Positions 16,154 to 24,966 of a stretch of DNA of 64,000 bases are shown in pieces. A program made the translations under genes and the position numbers. This DNA is from Arcobacter iocasae (lineage in GTDB: Bacteria; Campylobacterota; Campylobacteria; Campylobacterales; Arcobacteraceae). The stretch's first letter is position 1, and each line of letters begins with the position of its first letter. Below the pieces are notes generated by a model that was not told the DNA's origin, made no database searches, and worked only from the letters and a program-made list of their open reading frames with translations. The stretch spans positions 2,046,001 through 2,110,000 of the forward strand of contig NZ_CP090177.1 in NCBI RefSeq assembly GCF_042214795.1, in the 5' to 3' direction.

Positions 16154-17380
16154 ATGAAAATATTAAAAGCCTCTTGGCTTATATGTGTTGATGAAAATAG
16201 TACTATCATAAAAGATGGTGCTATTTTATTCGATGAAAAAATCAAAGATTTTGGAAAAGTAGAATCTTTAAAAGCTAAATATAAAGATTTAGAAGTAGAA
16301 GATTTAGGTAGTAATACAGTTATAATGCCAGGTCTTATTAACTCACATATTCATTTAGAATTTTCTTCAAATAGTACAAGTTTATCATATGGAAACTTCA
16401 TGTCATGGTTAAATTCTGTTATTGTAAATAGAGAAGCTTTGATTGAAAAAAGTAATACAGCTCTTATAAATACAAAATTAGATGAAATGCTAAAAGGTGG
16501 GACTACCACAATTGGAGCTATTAGTTCATATGGTTTTGAAATAGAAGCTTGTAAAAAAACACCAATAAATACTGTTTTGTTTTCTGAAGTAATTGGAAGT
16601 AAAGCAGATATGATTGATACTCTTTTTTCTGATTTTAAAGCTAGATTAGAAAATGTTAAAAAAAATAGTTCTAAAAATTTTATTCCAGCTATTGCTATAC
16701 ATTCACCTTATTCAGTACATCCTTTTTTAGTTAGAGAAGCTTTAAGACTTGCAAAAGAAGAAAACTTAAGCGTAAGTGCGCATTTTTTAGAATCAATTGA
16801 AGAGTTTGATTGGTTGCATAAAGATGAGGGTAAATTCTTAGAGTTTTTTAAAAACTTTTTAGGACAAGAAAAAAGTGCAACAAAACCTATGGAATTTTTA
16901 CGACAATTTTCCAATATAAAAAACTTATCTTTTACGCATTGTGTAGAAGCTAGTGATGATGACTTAGGAAAAATCAAAGAATTAGGTGCTGTGATTAATC
17001 ACTGCCCAACATCAAATAGAGTTTTAAATAACAAAAGACTTAAAATAGAAGATTTAGATGACATAGATTATTCTATTGGTACAGATGGACTTAGCTCAAA
17101 TAACTCTTTACAGATGTTTGATGAACTTAGAAATGCTCTTATGATACATACAAATTTAAATATAAATGAATTATCAGTTGATTTAATAAAAGCTGCAACT
17201 TTAAATGGTGCAAAAGCATTGGGCTTAAACAAAGGTAGAATAAAACAAGGATATGATGCAGATGTAATTGTATGCAAACTTCCAGATGAAGTAATAAATA
17301 AAGAAGAACTTTGTACTCAAATTATTTTACATACAAAAGAAGTACAAGATGTCTATATAAATGGAGAAAAACATGTTTAA
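16154..17380 (+). CDS. mqnX: Aminofutalosine deaminase family amidohydrolase
   Basis: A 408-aa metal-dependent hydrolase of the amidohydrolase/chlorohydrolase superfamily. The metal and catalytic motifs appear in order: NSHIHLEFS (HxH), HSPYSVHP, SAHFLES and IGTDGLSSNN (the Asp ligand). In Campylobacterota the matching protein deaminates 6-amino-6-deoxyfutalosine in menaquinone synthesis, and that is the preferred function. Adenosine deaminase or another purine deaminase activity is the alternative. The gene sits between aroQ and sppA; its last 8 bases overlap the sppA start. Confidence 0.82.
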   Translation: MKILKASWLICVDENSTIIKDGAILFDEKIKDFGKVESLKAKYKDLEVEDLGSNTVIMPGLINSHIHLEFSSNSTSLSYGNFMSWLNSVIVNREALIEKSNTALINTKLDEMLKGGTTTIGAISSYGFEIEACKKTPINTVLFSEVIGSKADMIDTLFSDFKARLENVKKNSSKNFIPAIAIHSPYSVHPFLVREALRLAKEENLSVSAHFLESIEEFDWLHKDEGKFLEFFKNFLGQEKSATKPMEFLRQFSNIKNLSFTHCVEASDDDLGKIKELGAVINHCPTSNRVLNNKRLKIEDLDDIDYSIGTDGLSSNNSLQMFDELRNALMIHTNLNINELSVDLIKAATLNGAKALGLNKGRIKQGYDADVIVCKLPDEVINKEELCTQIILHTKEVQDVYINGEKHV

Positions 17381-18260
17381 TTTTTTTAAAACGATTTTTA
17401 CACCAATAATTGCTATTTTAGATTTTATAACTAAATATTTTAAAACAATAGTATTTTTAACTATTATTTATTTTATTGTAAGTTCAAATAATACTTCGGG
17501 ATTAACTTCAGTTGAAGATAATACAAACTTACAAAAAATAGAATTAGCTGGTCCAATTTTAAATGTTGATAAAGTTTTAGATGAAATAAGCAAAGCTAAA
17601 ACAAATCCAAACATAAAAGGGGTTTTATTAGTAGTTAATTCTCCTGGTGGTTCAGTAGCTCCTTCTGTTGAGTTAGCTTATGCAATAAAAGAGCTAAGAG
17701 CTGTGAAACCAGTAGTTGCTTATGCCAGTGGTGTAATGGCTAGTGGAAGCTATTATGCTTCTATTTGGGCAAATAAAATTATTGCAAATCCAGGTAGTAT
17801 GGTAGGTTCCATTGGAGTTATATTCCAAGGTGCAAATGTTGAAGAACTAATGAAAAAAATTGGTGTTTCAACACAAACAATCAAAGCTGGAAAATATAAA
17901 GAGGCTGGAACTTTTTCAAGAGCATGGAATGAAAATGAAAAAGAAGAATTAGAATCAGTTATATCTGATACTTATGATATGTTTATAACAGATGTTGCAA
18001 ATGCAAGAAAACTAAAAAAACAAAACAATGAAAAATATGCAAATGCACATATCTTTACAGCAAGACAAGCTAAAAAAGTAGGGCTAATTGATGAGGTTGG
18101 AACTATTAGTATTGCTAAAAATGAACTTTATAAAATATCAAAAGTTAGAAATCCTGTTTGGAACAAACAAGATAAATTTGATAAATTTATTGATAGAATA
18201 GTTAGTGAAACAGTTACTAATTTTTCATTGAAGTTTAACGACGGATTGAAAGCTTATTAA
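17373..18260 (+). CDS. sppA: Signal peptide peptidase SppA, 36-kDa type
   Basis: An inner-membrane serine protease that degrades released signal peptides. The ATG at 17373 is chosen (295 aa) because GGAG lies 7 bases upstream; the frame also opens at 17361, inside that site. A single membrane segment lies at about residues 22-43. The S49 core carries VNSPGGSVAPS, the Ser nucleophile in VMASGSYYAS, and the Lys general base in KAGKYKEAGTF. This is the short single-domain form, about half the length of the double-domain E. coli enzyme. It is the last gene of the aroQ operon. Confidence 0.93.
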   Translation: MFNFFKTIFTPIIAILDFITKYFKTIVFLTIIYFIVSSNNTSGLTSVEDNTNLQKIELAGPILNVDKVLDEISKAKTNPNIKGVLLVVNSPGGSVAPSVELAYAIKELRAVKPVVAYASGVMASGSYYASIWANKIIANPGSMVGSIGVIFQGANVEELMKKIGVSTQTIKAGKYKEAGTFSRAWNENEKEELESVISDTYDMFITDVANARKLKKQNNEKYANAHIFTARQAKKVGLIDEVGTISIAKNELYKISKVRNPVWNKQDKFDKFIDRIVSETVTNFSLKFNDGLKAY

Positions 18261-18267
18261 ATAAAAC

Positions 18268-18316
18268 AAATTTAGCTCTTTATCCTATTCCAAAATTGGA
18301 TTAGAGAGCTAAATTT
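18268..18316. terminator. Bidirectional terminator between sppA and the hydrolase gene
   Basis: AAATTTAGCTCT and AGAGCTAAATTT form a 12-bp perfect inverted repeat with an inner smaller stem (TCCTATTCCAA/TTGGATTAG region). It lies between convergent genes and overlaps the stop codon of the minus-strand gene. Confidence 0.75.
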
Positions 18317-19085
18317 ATTTTGAAATCCAATTAGAAATATAATCTACAACTTCTTTTTCTATTCCATTATATCCGTGATGTGATTTTGCTTTACAAGGTG
18401 CCCCTTCTGTTTTGCCACCTTCAAAAACTTTGTACTCTTTTTTTATCTTATCATTTAACATATCGTAAATTTGTATAGAGCCTTTTGGTGGAGTAATTTT
18501 GCAACCATCATCTTTGTGTGAGATAATAAGAGTTGGAACCTCTATCTCATTTAAAAATAGTTCCTGAAGAGATTTTCCTTTTTTATTTCTTTTAGATATT
18601 GAAGAACTTAACACTATTCCATTAATCAAATCACTTTCTTCTGATGCCATAAATGCAACTGATTCAGTTCCTCTACTTGTACCTATTAGCCATATTGGTT
18701 TATTATATTTATCTTTTAAATAGTTTATAACTTTTTTAATATCATATAAATGTTCTTTACTATCACGGAAATTATAATAAAGACCATCTTTTGATTGTTT
18801 ATCACTTGGTGCATCTATTGAGGCAATTATAAAATCATTATCTAAAAAGTATGCTCTTGAGCTAATCAGAAAATTTGTAGTAATCCATTTGTTCTTTGGT
18901 TTATATAAGTTAATTCTTCCACTTCCTCCTGGGAAAAGTAAAACTATAGCTTTAGGTTCATTTTTTGGAATTTCTAATAAAAAACTTTGAGTTAGATTGT
19001 CTCTTGTTTTTAAAGTGATAACTTCTTGTGAAAATAGGCTTGTATTTAGAATAAAAAGAGATATAAATAAGATAAAAAGTTTCAT
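18315..19085 (-). CDS. Exported alpha/beta hydrolase of unknown substrate
   Basis: A 256-aa protein with a signal peptide (MKLFILFISLFILNTSLFS). The alpha/beta hydrolase fold is supported by an oxyanion-loop-like LLFPGGSGRINLY, the nucleophile elbow LIGTSRGTES (GxSxG), an acid-loop Asp in ISHKDDGC, and a late His in KSHHGYNG. It most likely acts in the periplasm on an ester or peptide. I cannot name a substrate. It is isolated between sppA and ackA, and a poor match to any named esterase comes to mind. Confidence 0.75.
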   Translation of the reverse strand: MKLFILFISLFILNTSLFSQEVITLKTRDNLTQSFLLEIPKNEPKAIVLLFPGGSGRINLYKPKNKWITTNFLISSRAYFLDNDFIIASIDAPSDKQSKDGLYYNFRDSKEHLYDIKKVINYLKDKYNKPIWLIGTSRGTESVAFMASEESDLINGIVLSSSISKRNKKGKSLQELFLNEIEVPTLIISHKDDGCKITPPKGSIQIYDMLNDKIKKEYKVFEGGKTEGAPCKAKSHHGYNGIEKEVVDYISNWISK

Positions 19086-19152
19086 AATATTTCCTTCTTT
19101 TTTGTATAAAGAAATTATATCAGAAATTTATTTTGTGAGATAATTTGAGAGA

Positions 19153-19179
19153 TAATTTAAGGCGTTAGCCTTAAATTAT
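19153..19179 (-). terminator. Hairpin at the end of the pta-ackA operon
   Basis: TAATTTAAGGC and GCCTTAAATTA form an 11-bp stem with a 4-base loop just past the ackA stop. No clear T tract follows on the minus strand, so termination strength is uncertain. Confidence 0.55.
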
Positions 19180-20378
19180 TATCTAGATTCTGTAACTACT
19201 TTAAATGTATCATTTGCAATTACATACTCTTCATTTGTAGGAATTACGAAGATTCTTGAAGCTGAACCATTTGTTGCTATATCTCTAGCTGTTTTTGATC
19301 TTTTGTTATTTTTAACAGGATCTAAAACTAATCCCATAGCATCAAGACCTGCACAAACTTTTTCTCTAATAAGTGCAGCATTTTCACCAATACCACCTGT
19401 AAAACATAAAGCATCAACACCATCAAGTGCAGCAACATAAGAACCAACATATTTTTTAATATTATAAGCAACCATATCAACAGCTAATCTACATCTTTCA
19501 TCACCATTTTGCATACCATCAAGTACTTCTCTAAGATCTGATGATTTTCCAGAAATCCCTAAAATACCTGATTTTTTATTCATAATATCTAATGCTTCTT
19601 CAATAGTCATATTTTCTTGGTGCATCATATATTGTAAAGCTCCCGCTCCAACATCTCCAGATCTAGTACCCATCATAAGACCTTGAACAGGAGTAAGCCC
19701 CATAGAAGTATCAATACACTTACCATCATGAACAGCAGAAACAGAAGAACCATTTCCTAAGTGACATACGATGATTCTAGTGTTATGTTTTCTATCTAAC
19801 ATTTGTCTAGCTTCATTTGATACAAAGAAGTGACTAGTTCCATGGAAACCATATTTTCTAATACCATGTTTAGTATATTGATCATATGGTAAAGCATACA
19901 TATACGCATAATCAGGCATAGTTTGGTGAAATGCTGTATCAAATACTGCAACATTTGGTTTACCAGGCATAAGTTCTTGACAAATCTCCATACCTAAAAT
20001 ATTTGCAGGATTGTGTAATGGAGCAAGAGGAATAAGTTTTTTCATTGTCTCAATTACTCTTTCATTTACTAAAATAGAAGCTGAGAACTCTTCTCCCCCA
20101 TGTACAGCTCTATGTCCTATTGCTTCGATATCATTAATTGAATCAATTACTTTTCCTTCCCCCGAAGTTAAAGTTGATAAAACTGCTTCAATAGCTTCCT
20201 TATGAGTTGGCATAGCAATTTCAAGTTTTAATTCTTTACCATCTCCATATTCATGTGTTAAAATCCCATCAATACCTATTCTTTCACAAATACCTGATGC
20301 GAAAACTTTTTTGATAATTGGATTCATTAATTGATATTTTAATGATGAACTTCCTGCGTTTAAGATGAATACTAACAT
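19179..20378 (-). CDS. ackA: Acetate kinase (pta-linked copy)
   Basis: Interconverts acetyl phosphate plus ADP with acetate plus ATP. The 399-aa length is typical. Signatures: NAGSSSLKYQL at the start, GHRAVHGGE (catalytic Arg), FHGTSH (catalytic His), HLGNGSSVSAVHDGK, MGTRSGDV (Arg), GGIGENA and PTNEEYV (Glu). All active-site residues known from the Methanosarcina enzyme are conserved. It is 28 bases downstream of pta with its own AAGGAG site, so the two form the classic acetate operon. A second ackA is at 23050. Confidence 0.97.
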   Translation of the reverse strand: MLVFILNAGSSSLKYQLMNPIIKKVFASGICERIGIDGILTHEYGDGKELKLEIAMPTHKEAIEAVLSTLTSGEGKVIDSINDIEAIGHRAVHGGEEFSASILVNERVIETMKKLIPLAPLHNPANILGMEICQELMPGKPNVAVFDTAFHQTMPDYAYMYALPYDQYTKHGIRKYGFHGTSHFFVSNEARQMLDRKHNTRIIVCHLGNGSSVSAVHDGKCIDTSMGLTPVQGLMMGTRSGDVGAGALQYMMHQENMTIEEALDIMNKKSGILGISGKSSDLREVLDGMQNGDERCRLAVDMVAYNIKKYVGSYVAALDGVDALCFTGGIGENAALIREKVCAGLDAMGLVLDPVKNNKRSKTARDIATNGSASRIFVIPTNEEYVIANDTFKVVTESR

Positions 20379-20406
20379 AAATAAAACTCCTTTGTTTGAT
20401 TGTTAA

Positions 20407-21405
20407 TTATTTTACTACTTGAGTTGCTGTAATAGCTACTAAATTTGAAATATCTTCTACTGAACAACCTCTTGATAGGTCATTAACTGGTTTATTTAAA
20501 CCTTGAACGATAGGTCCATGTGCTGCAGCCCCTGCAAATCTTTGTACTAATTTATATCCTATATTTCCAGATTGTAAATCAGGGAATACTAAAACATTAG
20601 CCTTTCCAGCTACTTTTGAACCTGGTGCTTTTGAAGCCCCCACTGCTTCAACAATTGCAGCATCAGCTTGCATTTCACCATCAAAAGAAAAATCAACATT
20701 TCTCTCTTCTAAAATATCACAAGCAAATTGAACTTTATCAACTAAAGGGTGCTTTGCACTGCCTTTTGTAGAAAAAGACAACATTGCAACTCTTGGTTCT
20801 AATCCAACTACACTTTTAGCAGTTGCTGCTGTAGCACTGGCAATATCTGCTAGTTGTTCAGCATTTGGCTCTGGATTTACAGCACAATCTGCAAATAAAA
20901 TTAAACCATTATCCCCAAATTTACCATCAGCCGTTTCCATTATAAAGGTAGAAGAAACAGTGTTTATTCCAGGTGCTGTTTTAATAACTTGAATTGCAGC
21001 TCTTAGAACATCTGCTGTTGGAGAATTTGAACCTGCAACTAAACCATCAGCATCTCCAAGTCTTACCATCATACAACCAAAGAACCTAGGTTCTGTTGTC
21101 ATGATTTCTCTGGCTTCTTCTTCTGTTAATCCCTTAGATTTTCTAAGTTGAACTAATTCAGCTACATATTTATCTAAATCATTAAAAGATTTTGGATTTA
21201 TTATTGAAGCTCCGTCAATATCTGCTCCACATTCTTTTGCATCTGCTTTGATTTTGTCCTCATTTCCAATTAAAATAACATTAGCAGTTTTATCTTTTAA
21301 AACTTGCTGTGTTGCTTTTAGAACTCTTTCATCTTCAGATTCTGGAAGAACGATAGTTCTTAATTCCTCTTTGGCTTTTGATTTAATATTGTCAATTAGA
21401 CCCAT
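20407..21405 (-). CDS. pta: Phosphate acetyltransferase, short form
   Basis: Interconverts acetyl-CoA and acetyl phosphate. The 332-aa protein contains only the catalytic PTA_PTB domain, without the N-terminal regulatory DRTGG/P-loop part of the long E. coli enzyme. Visible motifs are VLPESEDERVL, GSNSPTADVLRAA, FADCAVNPEPNAEQLADIA and NVLVFPDLQSGNIGYKL. It is the first gene of the pta-ackA operon. The upstream region holds a -10 box at 21439 and TACAT direct repeats further upstream. Confidence 0.96.
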   Translation of the reverse strand: MGLIDNIKSKAKEELRTIVLPESEDERVLKATQQVLKDKTANVILIGNEDKIKADAKECGADIDGASIINPKSFNDLDKYVAELVQLRKSKGLTEEEAREIMTTEPRFFGCMMVRLGDADGLVAGSNSPTADVLRAAIQVIKTAPGINTVSSTFIMETADGKFGDNGLILFADCAVNPEPNAEQLADIASATAATAKSVVGLEPRVAMLSFSTKGSAKHPLVDKVQFACDILEERNVDFSFDGEMQADAAIVEAVGASKAPGSKVAGKANVLVFPDLQSGNIGYKLVQRFAGAAAHGPIVQGLNKPVNDLSRGCSVEDISNLVAITATQVVK

Positions 21406-21438
21406 AGAATTAACCCTTTCTGCTTAATTTGTATTTAG

Positions 21439-21444
21439 ATTATA
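21439..21444 (-). promoter_or_regulatory. -10 box for pta-ackA
   Basis: Minus strand TATAAT, 34 bases upstream of the pta start codon. No good -35 box is obvious, as is common in Campylobacterota promoters. Confidence 0.5.
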
Positions 21445-21526
21445 TTTTACTAAGATAGCATTAATATAGCAAGTATGTATAATCTAAAAAGTACATAATT
21501 ATTTTATGAAATGTATTACCAAAAGA

Positions 21527-21542
21527 TACATAATTTGTACAT
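21527..21542. promoter_or_regulatory. TACAT direct repeat upstream of pta
   Basis: Two TACAT copies start at 21527 and 21538, exactly 11 bases apart, and a third TACAT is at 21492. OmpR-type response regulators typically bind direct repeats at this spacing. The same arrangement is present upstream of the DUF4212-actP genes. Confidence 0.35.
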
Positions 21543-21638
21543 ATTTTGATTTAAAATAAAAATATGGGAAGAAAAGTAATAAAAAATTAGTTGTAGAAAA
21601 ATTTATTTTGTAAGTAGATGTGTTTCAAGAGTGTATTA

Positions 21639-21953
21639 TTAACAACACTCTTGTTCACATTTATTTAATGCATTAATTGCTTGTTCATCTTCTGCTTTTT
21701 CAAAAAGTTCATCTAAATAAAAACTATTAGAACAAACTAAATACAAAAGTTCTTCTTTTGTATCAGATTTTGGATTTCTATCATAATAAGCCTGTGGAAT
21801 CATCGGCACTATTTTTTTCCAATAAATATTCATATTCTCTGGATTTTTAAGAACCCTTAACATATTGTCAATAACTACACAAGCATTTTCAAAGCAATCA
21901 ATATTTTTGAAGCTTTCATAACTTTCATTTACTCTTATTTCAAAATTAGACAT
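21639..21953 (-). CDS. cowN: CowN-like protein (nitrogenase protection from CO)
   Basis: A 104-aa soluble protein. The layout resembles CowN as I recall the family: an early SFKNIDCFENA segment, a YW pair (residues 44-45), SDTKEELLYLVCSNSFYLDELFEKAED, and a C-terminal ECC after a helix. In known diazotrophs CowN sustains N2 fixation when CO is present. No nif structural gene is in this window, so its role here is open. It has AGGAG ahead of the ATG, a TATAAT 26 bases upstream, and is divergent from an AraC-type regulator. Five cysteines in a small protein are notable. Confidence 0.7.
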   Translation of the reverse strand: MSNFEIRVNESYESFKNIDCFENACVVIDNMLRVLKNPENMNIYWKKIVPMIPQAYYDRNPKSDTKEELLYLVCSNSFYLDELFEKAEDEQAINALNKCEQECC

Positions 21954-21978
21954 TTTTTCTCCTACAGTATGTCTAAAA

Positions 21979-21984
21979 ATTATA
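21979..21984 (-). promoter_or_regulatory. -10 box for the CowN-like gene
   Basis: Minus strand reads CTGTATAATTTTT, with TATAAT 26 bases before the ATG. The 98-base gap also has to hold the start signals of the divergent AraC gene. Confidence 0.5.
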
Positions 21985-22051
21985 CAGTTTAATTTACATT
22001 TTGTTATGATATTAAATGAAAAATTATTGACATTTTACGAAATGGAGTTAC

Positions 22052-23053
22052 ATGGCACAGGTTTCTTCTATTACATTTCATTATGTAATAAAAGCTTTAG
22101 AAAAAAATAGTTTAATCACCATTGATGAAATGTTAGAACAAGTTGCTTTATCAAAAGAGATTTTATTAAAGGAAAATGTTCAAATAGAAAGCTCAAAATT
22201 ATCTGATATCTTTAATTATTGCATAAAAAAAAGTGGGGATAATACTTTATCTTTGAAAATAGGAAGTTCTATTACCTATCACTCTTTAGGTATATTAGGC
22301 TATTTATTGCTTAATGCTAAAAATTTAAAAGATGTGATAGAAAAATTTGATAATTATCAAAAGCTTATTAGTGGTTTTATGAAGTTTAATTTATCAAAAG
22401 ATGAAGAGTATTATAAAATGGCTATATATATAAATGAAAACCCAGTGATTCCAGTACCTAAATATCATGCTGAAGTTCATTTAAGTGCAATAATGGCAAT
22501 TTTAAATCAACTTATTGGTCATAAAATTACTCCTGACTTAACATTCTTCTCAACAAATAGTTTAAATGATATTGAAAAATACAATGAAATATTTGGGAAA
22601 AACATTGTTTTAAACAAAAATGAAAATGCGATTTTATTTAAAAAAAGTAATTTAAATATTGAAATAAATAATTCAAATCCTTTGATGTTAGAATATTTTG
22701 AAACACAAGCAAATAGAATACTAGAAACTATGACAGTAAGTACTTGGTACTCAAAAGTAAAAAGAGAGGTTCTAAAAAATATTGGAGAGTATGATATAAG
22801 TATTGAATTTATATCAAAGAGGCTAAATGTTAGTACTAGAACATTACAATACAACTTAAAAGCTGAAAATAAAAAGTTTAGAGATGCGCTGTTAAGTGTT
22901 AAAATGCAATTGGCAAATCATTATATAAAAAATACAAAAATGGATTTTGGGAGTATCGCTATTTTATTAGGATATAAAGAGTCTAGCTCTTTTTTTAGAG
23001 CTTATAAAAAGTATTATAAACAAACTCCTAGGAACTATGAAGTAAAGGGTTAG
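22052..23053 (+). CDS. AraC-family transcriptional regulator (OruR/ArgR-like N-domain)
   Basis: A 333-aa DNA-binding protein. Residues about 20-200 resemble the arabinose-binding-like N-terminal domain found in OruR- and MmsR-type regulators (SSITYHSLGILGYLLLNAKNL). Residues about 240-330 are the double helix-turn-helix: ISKRLNVSTRTLQYNLKAEN and IAILLGYKESSSFFRAYKK. The GGAG site lies 6 bases before the ATG. It is divergent from the CowN-like gene and convergent with a second ackA, with the two stop codons overlapping by 4 bases. Its targets are most likely one of these neighbours; the ligand is unknown. Confidence 0.88.
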   Translation: MAQVSSITFHYVIKALEKNSLITIDEMLEQVALSKEILLKENVQIESSKLSDIFNYCIKKSGDNTLSLKIGSSITYHSLGILGYLLLNAKNLKDVIEKFDNYQKLISGFMKFNLSKDEEYYKMAIYINENPVIPVPKYHAEVHLSAIMAILNQLIGHKITPDLTFFSTNSLNDIEKYNEIFGKNIVLNKNENAILFKKSNLNIEINNSNPLMLEYFETQANRILETMTVSTWYSKVKREVLKNIGEYDISIEFISKRLNVSTRTLQYNLKAENKKFRDALLSVKMQLANHYIKNTKMDFGSIAILLGYKESSSFFRAYKKYYKQTPRNYEVKG

Positions 23054-23065
23054 TTACCCTTTACT
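23041..23065. terminator. Bidirectional hairpin within the overlapping ends of the AraC gene and ackA2
   Basis: AGTAAAGGG and CCCTTTACT form a 9-bp perfect stem around TTAGTTA. The loop holds both stop codons, so the palindrome itself encodes the last residues of both proteins. No long T tract is present. Confidence 0.6.
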
Positions 23066-24246
23066 AGCTTATATGTGTCTTGTGCTATTACAAGTTCTTC
23101 ATTTGTAGGAATTACAAATATTCTTGTATTAGAGTCTTCTGCACTTATTTCTCTATTTTCTTTTGATCTAATTTTATTTTTTTCTTTGTCTAGTACTATA
23201 CCCATAAAGTCCAAATCAGAACAGGCATTTTCTCTTATTAAATCTGAGTTCTCACCAATACCAGCTGTGAAACAAATAGCATCAACTCCACCCATTAATC
23301 CAGCATATGAACAAATAAATCTTTTAATTTTGTTACATAACATTTTAATAGTAGTTTTTGCTCTTTTATCTCCATCATTAGCAGCTTTTATTACTTCTCT
23401 TAAATCAGAGCTAATACCAGATAATCCTAAAATACCAGATTTTTTATTTAAATAATCAATTATTTGATGGGGATCCATATTTTTTTTGCCCATTAAATAT
23501 GGAATAACACCAGCGTCAATATCTCCACATCTAGTACCCATAATTAGCCCTTCCAATGGAGTTAATCCCATAGTTGTACATAGTGACTTCCCATCTCTAA
23601 CTGCACAAAGGGAAGACCCATTTCCTAAATGACAAACAATAATTTTAGTATCTTTTTTATTTCCTAAAAGTTTTATTGCTTCTTTTGAAACATAACTGTG
23701 ACTTGTACCATGGAAACCATATTTTCTTAATTTGAATTTTGTATAATCTTCATGTGGAACAGCATATAAATAGTTTTCAGGTGGCATTGTTTGATGAAAG
23801 GCTGTATCAAATACTGCTACATTTGGCTTCCCAGGTATTAGTTCTTGACAAATTCTCATACCTAAAATATTTGCTGGATTATGTAAAGGTGCTAAAGGTA
23901 TTAGCTCTTCAATTTGTTTGATTACTTTTTCTGTAATTATTACTGATGATTTAAAGTGTTCCCCACCATGAACAACTCTGTGACCAATAGCATCAATTTC
24001 ATCAACAGAATCAATAACTTTAGTTTCATAAATAGTTAAAGTTTTTAAAACAAGTTCTATTGCTTCCTTATGTGTTGGCATCTCTATTTCAAAAGTTAGT
24101 TTTTTATTTACACCAACTTCATGTTTAAGTATCCCATCAATCCCAATTCTTTCAACTAATCCACTAGCTATTGCTTCCCCTGTTTTAGTATCTACTAGTT
24201 GATATTTTAAAGAAGAACTCCCCGCATTTAATACAAGTACTAACAT
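23050..24246 (-). CDS. ackA: Acetate kinase, second copy
   Basis: A full-length acetate kinase paralog (398 aa) with the active-site set intact: GHRVVHGGE, FHGTSH, HLGNGSSLCAVRDGK, MGTRCGDID, AGIGENS and PTNEELV. It is clearly diverged from the copy at 19179; for example TRCGDIDAGVIPYLM replaces TRSGDVGAGALQYMM. It is not linked to a second pta. Its convergent, overlapping neighbour is an AraC regulator. It may serve a different condition or another short acyl phosphate such as propionyl phosphate, which cannot be decided from sequence. Confidence 0.95.
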   Translation of the reverse strand: MLVLVLNAGSSSLKYQLVDTKTGEAIASGLVERIGIDGILKHEVGVNKKLTFEIEMPTHKEAIELVLKTLTIYETKVIDSVDEIDAIGHRVVHGGEHFKSSVIITEKVIKQIEELIPLAPLHNPANILGMRICQELIPGKPNVAVFDTAFHQTMPPENYLYAVPHEDYTKFKLRKYGFHGTSHSYVSKEAIKLLGNKKDTKIIVCHLGNGSSLCAVRDGKSLCTTMGLTPLEGLIMGTRCGDIDAGVIPYLMGKKNMDPHQIIDYLNKKSGILGLSGISSDLREVIKAANDGDKRAKTTIKMLCNKIKRFICSYAGLMGGVDAICFTAGIGENSDLIRENACSDLDFMGIVLDKEKNKIRSKENREISAEDSNTRIFVIPTNEELVIAQDTYKLVKGN

Positions 24247-24333
24247 ATATAAATCCCTTCATTATAATTTAAGGTAAAGATTATAGTAGTATTTTTTGGA
24301 AATACAAATTAAGTTAGTATTTAAATTTGTTTG

Positions 24334-24966
24334 TTAAGTATAAAATGTTGATTGGGCAGCGGGTAAACCTTTTAGTTTTAAAAAAATCATAGAAGTCATT
24401 ATTGCATCATTTAATGCATCATGTTTTCCTAATAATGGTATATCTAGTTCTTTCATTATTGTGTCAAACTTTAAATCTACAAACTCATAATCACTTCTTC
24501 TTTTTTTAGTTCTATAATACATAGAAGATACTTCAATTGATGAGTTTGGAAGTTTTATTCCAATATATTTTTTAGTATATCTTGAAATAATTGCAATATC
24601 AAATTTAATATAATATCCTACTATAACCCTAGAACCTATGAATTCTAGGAGTTCATATATTGCTTCTTCTGGGTCAATTGCATTTTCTAAATCTATGGGT
24701 CTAATTCTATGAATTAGAATTGATTTAATAGATATTTTATCTGATGGTTTAACATAAATATTAAATGTTTTTCTCATCAATACTTTGTTTTCTTTAATTA
24801 TCACTGCCCCAATAGATAATATTTCATCTTTTTTGGGGTTTAATCCTGTAGTTTCACAGTCTAAACAGACATATTCATTTTTTGGTTCTTCATCAAAAAG
24901 ATATTCAAACTCTTTTTTTATAAGTTTTTTCTTTTGTAAATTTCTAAAAAAATTTTTAAACATCAT
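24334..24966 (-). CDS. DnaQ-like 3'-5' exonuclease
   Basis: A 210-aa DEDDh exonuclease. Motif I is LDCETTGLNPKKDE, motif II region VGYYIKFDIAII, and motif III HDALNDAIMT, giving the Asp, Glu, Asp, His, Asp set. The N-terminal 30 residues are basic and lysine-rich. It starts at an ATG overlapping the stop of the upstream DUF294 gene (ATGA). The pairing of such an exonuclease with a cNMP/CBS/DUF294 protein and an ActP-type symporter is common in proteobacteria, but its role in that group is unknown. It is not the replicative epsilon subunit by context. Confidence 0.85.
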   Translation of the reverse strand: MMFKNFFRNLQKKKLIKKEFEYLFDEEPKNEYVCLDCETTGLNPKKDEILSIGAVIIKENKVLMRKTFNIYVKPSDKISIKSILIHRIRPIDLENAIDPEEAIYELLEFIGSRVIVGYYIKFDIAIISRYTKKYIGIKLPNSSIEVSSMYYRTKKRRSDYEFVDLKFDTIMKELDIPLLGKHDALNDAIMTSMIFLKLKGLPAAQSTFYT

